A stretch of 64,000 nucleotides of DNA from Advenella faeciporci (GTDB lineage: Bacteria; Pseudomonadota; Gammaproteobacteria; Burkholderiales; Burkholderiaceae_B): positions 1-64,000 of the forward strand of contig NZ_BMYS01000011.1 in the NCBI RefSeq assembly GCF_014652395.1, in the 5' to 3' direction. This document shows positions 17,629 through 27,701 of this stretch, piece after piece. The translations under genes were made by a program, and so were the position numbers. The notes beneath the pieces were generated by a model, which had not been told where the DNA came from, made no database searches, and saw only the letters and a program-made list of their open reading frames with translations. Position 1 is the stretch's first letter. Each line of letters starts with the position of its first letter.

Positions 17629-18378
17629 TTAAATCACCTTTGCTTCATTCTTTAATTTATCTACCAGGGTAGCCACATCAGGAACGGTAATACCGGCTTT
17701 GCGTGCTGGCGGCTCTGATACTTTCAGTGTTTTGATGCGGGGAGTCACATCAACGCCCAGATCTTCTGGTGTAAAAGTATCCAGTTGTTTTTTCTTTGCT
17801 TTCATGATGTTGGGCAACGTTACATAACGTGGCTCATTCAGGCGCAAGTCTGTGGTGATAATGGCTGGCAATTTAACTGAAATGGTTTCCAGGCCACCGT
17901 CAACTTCCCGTGTAACCTTGGCGCTATCGCCTTCAATTTCGATTTTGCTGGCAAAGGTAGCCTGGGGCCAGCCCAGCAGCGCAGCCAGCATCTGACCGGT
18001 CTGGTTTGCATCGTCGTCGATAGCCTGTTTACCCAGAATCACCAGTTGGGCCTGTTCTTTTTCGGTAACGGCTTTAAGCAGTTTTGCCACGGCCAATGGC
18101 TGAAGTTCGGCATCTGTCTGAACCAAAGCGGCACGGTCGGCACCAATTGCCATTGCCGTACGCAGTGTTTCCTGGCACTGTGTAACACCGCATGAAACCG
18201 CCACTACTTCAGTCGCAACACCCTTTTCTTTCAATCGTGTTGCTTCCTCAACAGCGATTTCATCGAAAGGGTTCATTGACATTTTTACATTGGCAATATC
18301 TACCCCAGTTTGATCTGATTTGACGCGCACTTTGACGTTATAGTCAACGACACGTTTTACAGGTACTAATACCTTCAT
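17629..18378 (-). CDS. etfB: Electron transfer flavoprotein, beta subunit
   Basis: This AMP-binding subunit of the ETF heterodimer is 249 residues from the preferred start. The family begins [19 protein letters not shown]. The ATG at 18378 is chosen because AGGAG lies eight bases before it, and the in-frame extension upstream (12 codons) has no family match. The signature around residues 38-60 ([16 protein letters not shown]) and the adenine-binding segment [11 protein letters not shown] are present. It is first in the two-gene etfBA operon. Confidence 0.95.
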   Translation of the reverse strand: MKVLVPVKRVVDYNVKVRVKSDQTGVDIANVKMSMNPFDEIAVEEATRLKEKGVATEVVAVSCGVTQCQETLRTAMAIGADRAALVQTDAELQPLAVAKLLKAVTEKEQAQLVILGKQAIDDDANQTGQMLAALLGWPQATFASKIEIEGDSAKVTREVDGGLETISVKLPAIITTDLRLNEPRYVTLPNIMKAKKKQLDTFTPEDLGVDVTPRIKTLKVSEPPARKAGITVPDVATLVDKLKNEAKVI

Positions 18379-18511
18379 CCAAGTATCTCCTAATATTGGC
18401 AACTTTACTGCCATAAACCAAAACCTTTCAATTCTACAATGTAGTCATGTTAAAGGTAAGCTATTTTAATATAACTGACTATTTTTCTTTACTGAAGACC
18501 TGTTTCAGTTT

Positions 18512-19438
18512 TTATAAAGAAGCCAGCGCCTTGATATGCGCTGTTACACTTCTTCCTAATGCCGATAAACTATACCCTCCCTCCAAAAAGCTGATAATTC
18601 GGCCTTGTGAATGCCGCTTGGCGACCTCCATCAGCTGTTTGGTTATCCATTCATAATCTTTTTCCACCAGATCCATCTGCCCCATCTCATCCTCCCGATG
18701 GGCATCGAAACCTGCTGATATAAGCACCATCTCTGGTTTAAAATCCTCAAGGACAGGCAACCACTTATTCTGGACAATATTCCTGATAACGTCACTCTTG
18801 GTAAAGGCAGGAACCGGGGTATTGAACATGTTGGATGCAACATTGGCAATACCGCAATTAGGGTACAGTGGGTACTGAAAAAAACTGCACATGACAATAT
18901 GAGGATCATTCTTGAAAATATCCTCGGTGCCATTGCCATGATGAACATCAAAATCAATCACGGCAATTCTTTTCAGTTTGAATTTTTCAATCGCATAACG
19001 GGCTGCAATGGCAAGATTATTGAAAAAACAAAAACCCATGGCCCGGCCACGTTCGGCATGATGCCCTGGTGGCCTGACCGCACAAAAAGCATTAAGCGCG
19101 TGACCAGCCATAATTTCATCAATTGCCAGAATACCCGCACCTGCCGCAGAATAAGCGGCCCGCAAGGTATGCGGATTCATACTGGTTTCTTCATTGTCTA
19201 TACTAAAATAGCCTTCCCGGGGCACATGTTCTTTCAGGTAGGCAAGGTATTCTGGCGTATGAACCCTTAACACATCGACATCTGAAGCATTGGGTGCATC
19301 CAGATGCCTTAAGCATGGCGAAACACCGCTGGCCAGCAAACGATCATTGATTTCATCCAGGCGTGCAGGCGCTTCCGGATGCCACTTTTGCATCATGTGC
19401 AAACGACAGTTTGGATGTGTAATATATAAAGTCTCCAC
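18512..19438 (-). CDS. Histone deacetylase-like amidohydrolase
   Basis: This 308-residue zinc enzyme of the arginase/deacetylase superfamily (class II HDAC, acetoin-utilisation AcuC type) would remove acetyl groups from small amides, polyamines or protein lysines. Recognised motifs are RPPGHHAE (catalytic histidine pair), VIDFDVHHGNGTEDIF (zinc ligands D and H) and ISAGFDAHREDEMGQ (third zinc ligand). The start is GTG, giving METLYITHPNC, with a purine-rich GAG upstream. It follows etfB in the same direction but with a 133-bp gap, so it is probably a separate unit. The substrate is unknown. Confidence 0.9.
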   Translation of the reverse strand: METLYITHPNCRLHMMQKWHPEAPARLDEINDRLLASGVSPCLRHLDAPNASDVDVLRVHTPEYLAYLKEHVPREGYFSIDNEETSMNPHTLRAAYSAAGAGILAIDEIMAGHALNAFCAVRPPGHHAERGRAMGFCFFNNLAIAARYAIEKFKLKRIAVIDFDVHHGNGTEDIFKNDPHIVMCSFFQYPLYPNCGIANVASNMFNTPVPAFTKSDVIRNIVQNKWLPVLEDFKPEMVLISAGFDAHREDEMGQMDLVEKDYEWITKQLMEVAKRHSQGRIISFLEGGYSLSALGRSVTAHIKALASL

Positions 19439-19618
19439 GCTCGACTCTCTGATTGAATATCCTTATGGCTAAAAAAATGCCATTTATTTTAATGCTTCAT
19501 TACAATCTAACATACTTCGTTCAAATAATTGGCCTATCAATTACATTTTTCATCAAATCACCCCTATACACCCTAAAACCCAATAACCGCGCCCAACGCT
19601 AAACAACCACAGCAAATT

Positions 19619-20755
19619 ATGATATTAAAAACCAGAAACACGCTCTTGCCAGCCCTATGCACTTTGCTTTTAACAGCCTGTGCCGGCGCACCTTTAGAGC
19701 AGACAAACAAAACAGCCGTCAACAACACAAACGCTTCGGCCATTTCAGCCAAAACCGGCTGGGAAGTTGAAAACTCCCCGTTGTCAGCCGATCGTGCCCG
19801 GTTTATAAAACAAGTGTCACAACGCTATGGCATTCCCGAGTCATATATACAAAACCTGCTTGACAATGCCCAATACAATGAACGGGTTGCCAACCTTATT
19901 ATGCCGCAGGGCCCCAAAGGCCGCATCAAGCGCGTGTGGCCCAGCTACCGCGCCCGCTTTGTAGACCCGGTTCGCTTACGGCACGGTACTGAATTCTGGA
20001 ATGCCAACCGCAGTGCACTTAACCAGGCAGAACGCCAATATGGCGTACCTGCAGCCATTATTGCCAGCATCATTGGTGTTGAAACGGTTTATGGCCGTTA
20101 CATGGGCTCATTCCGCATGCTTGATACCCTGTATACACTGGGTTTCAAGCACCCTGATGCTTCACGCCCTGAAAAAAGCCAAATGTTCCGAAATCAACTG
20201 GCGGCCCTGATTAATCTTGACTACCAGGGAAAGCTTAATGCTTTGCAAGAAGAAGGTTCTTTTGCCGGTGCAACCGGTCTGCCTCAATTCATGCCAATCA
20301 GTATTTTGCACTACGCTATTGATGGTGACAAAAATGGCAAAATTGATTTACGCAACAGCAAAGAAGACGCCATTATGTCCGTAGCCAATTTCCTGCTTAA
20401 ACACGGCTGGCAAAACAACACGCCGGTATTTGCTCCTGTCCGCCTGCCTGCCAATCCTGCCTCACTGGTTGACGGTGGCCTTGAGCCTTACCTGAGCTGG
20501 ACACAATTACAATCTTCCGGGGCAACGCTTGCAGGCAACAGCACCAACAGCAACTGGAAATCGGGTAAACAGCTTGGCATTATCAACTTGCCTGATGAAA
20601 TTCGGGGGCAAACCGAATACCGCACCGCCACACCCAATTTCTTTGCAATAACCAAATACAACCGTAGCTACTTCTACGCCACCGCTGTTGCCGATCTGGC
20701 CCAGGCTTTGGCCCAGAAACAACGCGACAACGGTTACAACGTTATTTTTCCTTAG
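19619..20755 (+). CDS. mltB: Membrane-bound lytic murein transglycosylase B
   Basis: This 378-residue lipoprotein has the lipobox LLTAC with the cysteine at residue 21. It cleaves the peptidoglycan glycan strand to 1,6-anhydromuropeptides in the periplasm. The catalytic glutamate is E155 in IGVETVYGRYMGSFR, the family 103 signature, followed by GFKHPDASRPEKSQMFRNQL and TGLPQFMPISILHYAIDGDKNG. Length fits MltB. The gene stands alone, facing aceA, and its ATG has no strong ribosome binding site. Products could feed NagZ, encoded at 27664-28710. Confidence 0.94.
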   Translation: MILKTRNTLLPALCTLLLTACAGAPLEQTNKTAVNNTNASAISAKTGWEVENSPLSADRARFIKQVSQRYGIPESYIQNLLDNAQYNERVANLIMPQGPKGRIKRVWPSYRARFVDPVRLRHGTEFWNANRSALNQAERQYGVPAAIIASIIGVETVYGRYMGSFRMLDTLYTLGFKHPDASRPEKSQMFRNQLAALINLDYQGKLNALQEEGSFAGATGLPQFMPISILHYAIDGDKNGKIDLRNSKEDAIMSVANFLLKHGWQNNTPVFAPVRLPANPASLVDGGLEPYLSWTQLQSSGATLAGNSTNSNWKSGKQLGIINLPDEIRGQTEYRTATPNFFAITKYNRSYFYATAVADLAQALAQKQRDNGYNVIFP

Positions 20756-20861
20756 CCTCTTCCTGGCGTTTAAAGGGTGATGTTTATGGATAACTCCTGA
20801 ACACCACCCGATTAGGGCCAATGAGCACCTCGTGAAAACAGCTTGCCGGGTAAAGAAACGG

Positions 20862-20893
20862 GGGCCTCGCATCCTATCTTGCGAAGCCCCCAA
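20862..20893 (-). terminator. Terminator hairpin after aceA
   Basis: On the minus strand GGGGGCTTCGC pairs with GCGAGGCCCCC around a short loop, followed by GTTTCTTT. It lies about 35 bases past the aceA stop codon and may also end mltB transcription from the other side. Confidence 0.7.
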
Positions 20894-20928
20894 CGGAGCC
20901 TTTACAAGCTGTTTTTCAACCCTGTTGC

Positions 20929-22230
20929 TTAGTGTGCGGCGAACTGGGCTTCTTCGGTAGAACCGGTTAGGGCTGTCGTAGAAGAACGGCCACCTTCAAT
21001 GGTTTGTGTAACAGCATCAAAGTAACCGGTTCCAACTTCACGCTGGTGTTTAACAGCGGTAAAGCCCAAATCGGCAGCGGCAAATTCTTTTTGCTGCAAC
21101 TCAACGAATGCGCTCATTTGACGACGGGCATAACCATGAGCCAATTCAAACATGCCATAGTTCAGTGCATGGAAACCTGCCAATGTAATGAACTGGAATT
21201 TATAACCCATGGCACCCAGCTCTTTCTGGAACTTGGCGATGGTAACGTCATCAAGGTTTTTCTTCCAGTTGAAAGACGGTGAACAGTTATAAGCCAGTAA
21301 TTTGCCAGGAAATTGTTTATGAATGGCTTCTGCAAATTTTTTGGCGTCGTCCAGGTTAGGGGTTGAAGTTTCGCACCACAGCAGGTCTGCGTAAGGCGCA
21401 TAAGCCAAACCACGTGAAATTGCCTGCTCCACACCGGCACGGGTACGGAAAAAGCCTTCAACAGTACGTTCGCCGGTAATGAACTCGCGATCGTTTTCAT
21501 CAATATCGCTAGTGATAAGATCGGCGGCATCGGCATCGGTGCGGGCCAGTAACAAAGTGGGAACACCCATTACGTCGGCTGCCAAACGTGCTGAAACCAG
21601 TTTTGCAACAGCATCACGGGTTGGAACCAGAACCTTGCCACCCATGTGACCACATTTTTTGGCCGCAGCCAGTTGATCTTCAAAATGAACCCCGGCAGCA
21701 CCGGCCTCGATCATGGATTTCATTAGTTCATATGCATTCAGAACACCACCAAAACCGGCTTCGGCATCGGCAACAATAGGAGCGAAGAAGTCGATAAAGC
21801 CTTCATCACCAGGCTCTTTGCCTTCCATCCATTGAATCTGGTCACAACGGGTCAAAGAGTTGTTGATGCGACGAACAACGTTTGGTACAGAGTTAACCGG
21901 ATACAGGGATTGATCTGGATACATTTCACCGGCAATATTGGCATCACCGGCCACTTGCCAGCCAGACAGGTAAATGGCTTTAAGACCGGCCTTGACCTGC
22001 TGCATGGCCTGGTTACCGGTAAGTGCGCCCAAAGAGTTGACGAAAGGCTCGGTGTGCAATAAATTCCAGAGTTTTTCTGAACCACGACGTGCCAGGGTGT
22101 ATTCCTGTTGCAGGGAACCTTGCAGCTTGACAACGTCTTCTGCGCTGTAATTGCGCTTGATACCCTGCCAGCGTGGGTTTTCGGCCCATTCTTTTTGCAA
22201 ATTACGGATTGCTGTTTCACGGTTTGACAT
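20929..22230 (-). CDS. aceA: Isocitrate lyase
   Basis: This 433-residue enzyme of the glyoxylate shunt splits isocitrate into glyoxylate and succinate so that acetyl-CoA can support growth. The active-site signature KKCGHMGGK is present near residue 190, with [10 protein letters not shown] near the C-terminus. The ATG at 22230 is preferred because AGGAG is six bases upstream; the ATG two codons earlier would touch the AGGAG. Length matches the E. coli enzyme (434). No malate synthase or aceK is adjacent. The long AT-rich upstream region contains three dyads that could be operators (22237-22570). Confidence 0.96.
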   Translation of the reverse strand: MSNRETAIRNLQKEWAENPRWQGIKRNYSAEDVVKLQGSLQQEYTLARRGSEKLWNLLHTEPFVNSLGALTGNQAMQQVKAGLKAIYLSGWQVAGDANIAGEMYPDQSLYPVNSVPNVVRRINNSLTRCDQIQWMEGKEPGDEGFIDFFAPIVADAEAGFGGVLNAYELMKSMIEAGAAGVHFEDQLAAAKKCGHMGGKVLVPTRDAVAKLVSARLAADVMGVPTLLLARTDADAADLITSDIDENDREFITGERTVEGFFRTRAGVEQAISRGLAYAPYADLLWCETSTPNLDDAKKFAEAIHKQFPGKLLAYNCSPSFNWKKNLDDVTIAKFQKELGAMGYKFQFITLAGFHALNYGMFELAHGYARRQMSAFVELQQKEFAAADLGFTAVKHQREVGTGYFDAVTQTIEGGRSSTTALTGSTEEAQFAAH

Positions 22231-22236
22231 AGTCAT

Positions 22237-22522
22237 CTCCTGGAAAAATTAAAATAAAGATAAAAAAAGTTGGATCAGTTGGATAAATTCTATCCTTTTG
22301 CGGCACTGCAAAACACACTTATGTCTTATATAAGACTATTTATTTTTTATTTTAATTTCAATAACTTATGTATTTTATTTTATAATGTGGAACATATTTT
22401 TTGTTTATGAAATATTTTTTTCAACACTGCAACATCGTATTTTCATATTATGAAATGTAACATTCACAATATAAAAAAAACGGTCTTATAAACAAGCGCT
22501 CTGGTAAAAATCTGGCAGACAT
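22237..22522. promoter_or_regulatory. aceA promoter region with candidate operators
   Basis: This AT-rich gap contains no recognisable gene. It holds GTCTTATATAAGAC at 22323-22336 (a perfect 14-bp palindrome), TTTTGC/GCAAAA half sites around 22295-22315, and TTTCATATTATGAAA at 22441-22455 (perfect 7+1+7 dyad). Such dyads fit dimeric regulators of acetate or fatty-acid metabolism of the GntR/FadR or IclR type. The binding protein is not identifiable here. Confidence 0.55.
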
Positions 22523-22548
22523 AAAAAAACACCGCCATGGCGGTGTTG
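22523..22548 (-). terminator. Rho-independent terminator after the 42-residue gene
   Basis: On the minus strand ACACCGCCATGGCGGTGT forms a self-complementary hairpin followed directly by TTTTTTT. It ends the unit made of two MFS genes and the small membrane protein. Confidence 0.9.
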
Positions 22549-22570
22549 TAAAAATGAAAAACAATCAAAA

Positions 22571-22699
22571 CTAAAAACAGGACCAAAACTGGTTGGACAA
22601 AGTAATAAACAGGCCAGGCTGTGTATACATGGCAAATACCAGCCCAAGCACCAGCAATAGCCCACCATAAACAAGCCATTTTTTTAACGTTGGATTCAT
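22571..22699 (-). CDS. 42-residue single-span membrane protein
   Basis: An open frame from ATG at 22699 to TAG at 22571-22573 encodes MNPTLKKWLVYGGLLLVLGL followed by VFAMYTQPGLFITLSNQFWSCF. Residues 8-25 form one transmembrane helix after a basic start, and the tail is aromatic and ends WSCF. AGGAG lies ten bases before the ATG. The gene begins 18 bp after the MFS stop codon and is closed by a clear terminator, which supports it being real. Similar short proteins with a QxWxCF-type end seem to occur in related bacteria, but this is from memory and unverified. Function is unknown. Confidence 0.72.
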   Translation of the reverse strand: MNPTLKKWLVYGGLLLVLGLVFAMYTQPGLFITLSNQFWSCF

Positions 22700-22717
22700 G
22701 CCAATTTTACTCCTGTA

Positions 22718-23941
22718 CTAAGTGGCTGCAGCCGTGCGGACAATCGCGTGCTCTTTAACCGGCAAATTCATGGCGGTGGCAAAAACGCTAAGTGCAATGG
22801 CCAAATACCATACGGGATCATAACTGCCATAGATATCGTACATGATACCACCCAGCCAGACCCCCAGGAAAGAACCTATTTGATGACTGAAAAACACAAA
22901 CCCGCCCAGCATTGCAAAGTGCTGGATACCAAATATTTGCGCCACAATCGCATTCGTGGGTGGAACGGTGGATAGCCAAAGCAAACCCATGACAGCCGAA
23001 AACACATACACGCTGACAGGTGTCAAGGGGGCCAGCAGGAAAAGAATAATCGTAATCCCGCGTAGCGTATAAATGCCGGCCAGCAAATATCGCTTGGGAT
23101 ATTTTTGTCCCATCAAGCCAACCGCATAGGTCCCAAACACATTAAAAAGTCCGATTAATGCCAGGGCATAACTGGCGACTTCCGGCTTCATGCCTGCATC
23201 TTTAAGATAACTGGGCATATGCACACCAATAAACACCACCTGAAAGCCACATACAAAATACCCGGCCACCAGCAAACGGAAACTGGGGTATGCAAATGCT
23301 TCTTTAATAGCGGGAATAATTCCCTGCCGTGCGCCTTGGGAAACACCAGCTACTGGCGAAGGCTCACGCATGCCGATACCCAGCGGGATAATAACCAGGG
23401 CCAGGCCGCTTAAGACCACCAGGGCCATTTGCCAGTCAAAAACATCAATCAGGAAGTTTTCAACAGGCACCATTAAAAACTGACCAAAAGATCCGGCCGC
23501 CGCAACAACACCCATAGCCCATGAGCGACGATCTGCCGGTATATTACGGCCTATAACGCCAAAAATAATTGCATAGGTCGTACCAGACTGTGCCATGCCA
23601 ATTAAAAACCCGCTGGACAGCATAAATCCCAGACCGGTGGTTGAATAGGCCATTCCCAGCAAACCTAGCGCATATAAAATCCCACCCAGGACAATCACCT
23701 TGACCGCACCAAAGCGGTCTGAGACCATTCCAGCAAAAATACCCGTAAAACCCCAAACCAGGTTTTGCATGGCCAGGGCAAATGAAAAGGTTTCCCTGTC
23801 CCATTCATTAGCCTGGGTAATAGGCTGCAACCACAGGCCAAAACCATGCCGTATACCCATTGACATGGTGACAATAAATGCACCACAAAACAATAGCTGT
23901 GCCATGGTGAGGACTTTTTGTTTTTCTGTTTGCATGACCAT
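22718..23941 (-). CDS. MFS transporter (oxalate/formate antiporter-like group)
   Basis: A 407-residue, 12-span major facilitator protein from the start at ATG 23941; a start two codons later (MQTEKQK) is equally possible. The pattern SMGIRHGFGLWLQPITQANEW and the loop GMVSDRFGAVKVI (residues about 65-80) are typical of MFS carriers for monocarboxylates. It begins two bases after the stop of the preceding MFS gene, so the two are translated together. An upstream reading that would extend the protein by 29 residues overlaps that gene and carries no signal. The substrate is not predictable. Confidence 0.85.
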   Translation of the reverse strand: MVMQTEKQKVLTMAQLLFCGAFIVTMSMGIRHGFGLWLQPITQANEWDRETFSFALAMQNLVWGFTGIFAGMVSDRFGAVKVIVLGGILYALGLLGMAYSTTGLGFMLSSGFLIGMAQSGTTYAIIFGVIGRNIPADRRSWAMGVVAAAGSFGQFLMVPVENFLIDVFDWQMALVVLSGLALVIIPLGIGMREPSPVAGVSQGARQGIIPAIKEAFAYPSFRLLVAGYFVCGFQVVFIGVHMPSYLKDAGMKPEVASYALALIGLFNVFGTYAVGLMGQKYPKRYLLAGIYTLRGITIILFLLAPLTPVSVYVFSAVMGLLWLSTVPPTNAIVAQIFGIQHFAMLGGFVFFSHQIGSFLGVWLGGIMYDIYGSYDPVWYLAIALSVFATAMNLPVKEHAIVRTAAAT

Positions 23942-23943
23942 GA

Positions 23944-25203
23944 TTACAACCCTTTTACCCTTGCACAATAAGCAACCCAAAATGCAGCCGCCACGGCCAC
24001 AAAAGAAGCCAGTCCGGCGCCTATCCATGGCCCCGAAAACTGGCCATAATCAAGCATGACACCATAAGCAACCGGCCCTAGCGCCGAACCGACATCCATA
24101 CCTGAATAAACCAGCCCGTAAACCGAGCCCATTGCCCCTTTGGGCGCCACCCGCCTGATAAGCATATCGCGCGAAGGTCCGGCCATGCCAAACAAAAAAC
24201 CGGCCACACATAGACCAATAATAGCAAAAGAAGACGGAACAAGACCGCTGGCCAACAATAAATAGGCCAACCCTGAGCCAAACAGGGCAACGCCCACTAT
24301 TTTTTCAGTCTGACGGGTGGTGCCAGCCAGGAAACCGCCAATGAGCAGCCCGATCCCTGCCGAAAGCATATAAAGCGACAAAGCCGTACTGGCCACCTCT
24401 TTGCTGGTGCCATAAAGCGCATCCATAATGGGTACGGTGAAATTCTGTACCGAAGACATGGCAATGGTGCCACAGGCAAAAAAGACAAATGCTCCCCATA
24501 AAGCCGGATTTTTCAGCAAAAACACCAGTTTTTCGGTAAACCCCATGGTTTGATGGGATTCGAGATGTACAGTCTGCCCGCTATCCTTGACGGGTGCAAT
24601 CAATGCCCCTTTAAGATACGTTAGCAAAAGCAGCAACAGCAACAACACCCCGGCAGCCGCTGCCGCAATCCGCCATGAACCGGTAATGGCAATCATGAAC
24701 GCCATAAAAACCGGCGCAAATGCCCAACCCAGGTTGCCAGACACACCATGCACACTGAATGCATGCCCAAGGCGTTTTGGCCCTACATGCTGATTAAGAA
24801 GAGAAAAATCCACCGGATGAAAGATGGCATTACCCATACCCCCGATAATAGCCGCCAATAGCAAAACCGGGTATCCTGGTGCCAGGGCAATAAGAAAAGC
24901 GGAAAGCGCCATAAACGCCAAACCAAAGCGCAAGACTGGCCGCCCCCCTTTTTTATCGACAATAAAACCGGAACTGGCCTGCCCCAGCATGGAAACCACA
25001 AAAAACACCGTGGTGATCAGGCCAAGCTCTACAAAACTGTAACCAAATTCCAGGTTAAGTGAAATATACAGGGATGGCAGCACCAGCTGAAAAAAATGGG
25101 AGCCCGCATGTACGACTCCAACCAGGGAAATGACTTGCCAGTCACGGCTTGCTGCTTTTTTTTCATCCAGAGTTGAATCAGGAGATAATACTTGCGTGTT
25201 CAT
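23944..25203 (-). CDS. MFS transporter, Fsr-like (fosmidomycin resistance type)
   Basis: A 419-residue major facilitator protein with 12 predicted spans. Features resembling the Fsr group are the N-terminal HAGSHFFQLVLPSLYISL and the HPVDFSLLNQHVGPKRLGHAFSVHG stretch near residues 125-150, where helix 4 of this group carries conserved histidine and proline. These proteins export drugs or organic compounds. Being co-transcribed with another MFS carrier is unusual; the pair may move related compounds. The real substrate is unknown. Confidence 0.82.
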   Translation of the reverse strand: MNTQVLSPDSTLDEKKAASRDWQVISLVGVVHAGSHFFQLVLPSLYISLNLEFGYSFVELGLITTVFFVVSMLGQASSGFIVDKKGGRPVLRFGLAFMALSAFLIALAPGYPVLLLAAIIGGMGNAIFHPVDFSLLNQHVGPKRLGHAFSVHGVSGNLGWAFAPVFMAFMIAITGSWRIAAAAAGVLLLLLLLLTYLKGALIAPVKDSGQTVHLESHQTMGFTEKLVFLLKNPALWGAFVFFACGTIAMSSVQNFTVPIMDALYGTSKEVASTALSLYMLSAGIGLLIGGFLAGTTRQTEKIVGVALFGSGLAYLLLASGLVPSSFAIIGLCVAGFLFGMAGPSRDMLIRRVAPKGAMGSVYGLVYSGMDVGSALGPVAYGVMLDYGQFSGPWIGAGLASFVAVAAAFWVAYCARVKGL

Positions 25204-25224
25204 GTCTCAGATCGGTTTTGTTTT

Positions 25225-25262
25225 TTTAAAAAATTAACCACCCTGATACGAGTGGTTAATCA
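25225..25262 (-). terminator. Rho-independent terminator after pgsA
   Basis: On the minus strand ATTAACCACT and GGTGGTTAAT form a stem around CGTATCA, followed by TTTTTT. It lies about 20 bases past the pgsA stop codon and closes the acpS-nagZ-uvrC-pgsA unit. Confidence 0.85.
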
Positions 25263-25281
25263 ATACTTTCAAGTGGCCATT

Positions 25282-25854
25282 TCAGGCCTGTTTCCGGATA
25301 ACGGGCCATGCCTTGCGCATATAGTAAAACATGGACCAGACGGTTAACAAGGCAGCCACATAAATAAGTACCTGCCCCACTTGATAAAAAGGAATACCTT
25401 GCCAGGTTTGGGCAAACATTAAACAGGGAATTGCGACCATTTGTGCAGTGGTTTTGAGCTTGCCCAACCAGTGCACGGCCACGCTATCACGCGCACCAAT
25501 GGTTGCCATCCATTCGCGCAGGGCGGAAATGGTTAATTCACGTCCTATAATGATAAGCGCAATAAAAGAATCCAGACGGCTTAGGTCCAGCAAAATAAGC
25601 AAGGCTGCACAAACCATGAGTTTATCGGCAACCGGGTCTAAAAAAGCCCCGAACGAAGAAGTCTGATTCCAGCGTCTGGCCAGCCACCCATCAAACCAGT
25701 CAGTAAGCGCGGCCACAATAAAAGCAATCGCACCAATTGTATCGCGCAGATGAATACCCATCCATTCAGTTGGCAGGTAGTACAAGGCAATGACCAGCGG
25801 AATCATGGCAACCCGCATCCAAGTCAAAATAATGGGTATGTTCATTGTTTTCAT
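25282..25854 (-). CDS. pgsA: CDP-diacylglycerol-glycerol-3-phosphate 3-phosphatidyltransferase
   Basis: An integral membrane enzyme of phosphatidylglycerol synthesis, about 190 residues. The CDP-alcohol phosphotransferase motif is complete: DWFDGWLARRWNQTSSFG followed by AFLDPVADK (D-G-x2-A-R-x8-G-x3-D-x3-D), near residues 53-78. Four to five hydrophobic spans follow. The start is uncertain: a GTG at 25872 overlaps the uvrC stop, the ATG at 25854 (MKTMNIPI) has AGGA nine bases upstream and is preferred, and an ATG at 25845 also fits. pgsA after uvrC is a widely conserved pair. Confidence 0.93.
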   Translation of the reverse strand: MKTMNIPIILTWMRVAMIPLVIALYYLPTEWMGIHLRDTIGAIAFIVAALTDWFDGWLARRWNQTSSFGAFLDPVADKLMVCAALLILLDLSRLDSFIALIIIGRELTISALREWMATIGARDSVAVHWLGKLKTTAQMVAIPCLMFAQTWQGIPFYQVGQVLIYVAALLTVWSMFYYMRKAWPVIRKQA

Positions 25855-25871
25855 AAGGTGTAATCCTACCA

Positions 25872-27701
25872 CTATCTTAGTGATTCGTAGATACGTTCTG
25901 CCAAAGCCTGCGAAATTCCTTCCACCGAGCGTAAATCATCAATACTGGCGGCCGCCACGCCCGAAAACCCGCCAAAGCGTGCCAGCAGCTTTTGCCTGCG
26001 TTTTGTGCCAACCCCCTCGATTTCCTCGAGTCTGGATACATTACGGGTTTTGGCCCGCTTGGCCCGCATGCCGGTAATGGCAAAGCGGTGCGCTTCATCA
26101 CGCACCTGGGCGACCAGCATCAGTGCCGGAGAACCCAGACCCAGCGCCACCGGTTCCCGTTCATCGGTAAACACCAGTGTTTCAAGGCCCAGTTTACGTC
26201 CCTCACCCTTGGCCACGCCAACAATCGCACTGGTATCCAGACCCAATTCCTCGAATACCTGCCGGGCAATTTCAACCTGACCCTTGCCTCCATCAATTAA
26301 CACCACGTTTGGCATGGGAGATTCTGCATCGGCCACCCTTGAAAACCGTCGTTCCAGGACCTGACGCATGGCGGCATAATCATCACCCGGAGTAATACCC
26401 GCTATATTGTAACGACGATACTGTGATGGCTGCATGTCATGATGAAGATAAACCACACATGAGGCCTGGGTAGCCTCTCCGGCCGTATGGCTAATATCGA
26501 AACATTCTATCCGCATATCGTCCAGTGCATTTTCATCAGTATCCAGCCCAAGCAACTCGGCCAACGCCAGCGTACGTGCCGCTTTTGCCGTAGACTCGGA
26601 CAGCACCCGTGACAGCGCCAATTGGGCATTTTTAGTGGCCTGCTCAAGCCAGGCTTTTTTAACGCCCTGCACGCGAGTCTGCAAACGCACCTTCACATTG
26701 CCACCCGCATGCTCATTAAGCATTTCCAGCAGCTCTGGCTCAGCCAGGGGGTGCGAACAGATTAATAGCGCAGGCATCATATTATCAAGATAATGCTGTG
26801 CCACGAACGCATTCAAGACATCAGAGGGGGTATCGCCATCTGTTTGCGCAGGAAAAAAAGCTTTATCGCCCAAATGCCGCCCGCCTCTTACCATGGCCAA
26901 ATTAACACATACCTTTCCGCCCAGCATTTCAACCGCAATAATATCCACATCACCGCCACCCGCTTCTTCCATGGATTGCTGGTGCAAAACCGTAGCCAAG
27001 GCATGCATCTGATCCCGCAAAATGGCTGCCTGCTCAAACTGAAGCGCATCGGAAGCCGCCATCATGCGTTTTTCAATATCATCAATCACATCACTGGCCT
27101 GACCATCCAGAAAACGCACCGCCCTTTCTACGTCTTGCCGATAAGCGTCTTGGGAAAGAGCCTGCACACAGGGCGCGGAACAGCGCCCGATCTGATGCAA
27201 CAAACAGGGACGGGAGCGGTTGGCAAACACCGTATCCTCACAAGTGCGCAAACGAAACACTTTCTGCAGAATCTGAATGGTTTCGCGCACTGCCCAAGAG
27301 TTTGGATAAGGCCCGAAAAATCGCCCTTTCTTGCTGGTGCTTCCCCGATAATACACAATTCGCGGGAACGCATGATCGCTAACCATTAAATAGGGGTAGG
27401 ATTTATCATCCCTGAACAGAATGTTATAGCGCGGGCGCAGTGATTTGATGAGATTATTCTCAAGAATCAGGGCCTCGGCCTCGGAGCGCGTAACGGTTAC
27501 CTCAAGACGCACCACCCGGGCCACCATATGCGCAATACGCGGACTGGACGGTGTTTTCTGAAAATAGGAAGAAACCCTTTTTTTCAGGTCACGCGCCTTG
27601 CCCACATACAGCACCACATCATTCTCATCCAGGTGCCGGTAAACACCCGGCAAATGAGGCAGGTCACTCAGAAACGATTTTATGTCGAAAGGCTCGGGCA
27701 T
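25872..27701 (-). CDS. uvrC: UvrABC system subunit C (excinuclease)
   Basis: A 609-residue nucleotide-excision-repair endonuclease making both incisions around UvrB-bound damage. The domains are GIY-YIG nuclease (residues 12-95, [20 protein letters not shown]), a cysteine-rich zone ([13 protein letters not shown] near 165), UVR motif (about 200-235), RNase H-like nuclease (about 390-540, with FDISHTAGE and LIDGGKGQ) and tandem HhH at the C-terminus. Length fits the family. The N-terminus overlaps nagZ by 38 bases, and pgsA follows immediately. No LexA box was seen upstream. Confidence 0.96.
   Translation of the reverse strand: MPEPFDIKSFLSDLPHLPGVYRHLDENDVVLYVGKARDLKKRVSSYFQKTPSSPRIAHMVARVVRLEVTVTRSEAEALILENNLIKSLRPRYNILFRDDKSYPYLMVSDHAFPRIVYYRGSTSKKGRFFGPYPNSWAVRETIQILQKVFRLRTCEDTVFANRSRPCLLHQIGRCSAPCVQALSQDAYRQDVERAVRFLDGQASDVIDDIEKRMMAASDALQFEQAAILRDQMHALATVLHQQSMEEAGGGDVDIIAVEMLGGKVCVNLAMVRGGRHLGDKAFFPAQTDGDTPSDVLNAFVAQHYLDNMMPALLICSHPLAEPELLEMLNEHAGGNVKVRLQTRVQGVKKAWLEQATKNAQLALSRVLSESTAKAARTLALAELLGLDTDENALDDMRIECFDISHTAGEATQASCVVYLHHDMQPSQYRRYNIAGITPGDDYAAMRQVLERRFSRVADAESPMPNVVLIDGGKGQVEIARQVFEELGLDTSAIVGVAKGEGRKLGLETLVFTDEREPVALGLGSPALMLVAQVRDEAHRFAITGMRAKRAKTRNVSRLEEIEGVGTKRRQKLLARFGGFSGVAAASIDDLRSVEGISQALAERIYESLR

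Noticed and set aside
18379-18414. Longer etfB start
   Set aside because: The family starts MKVLVPVKR, and AGGAG is correctly spaced before that ATG.
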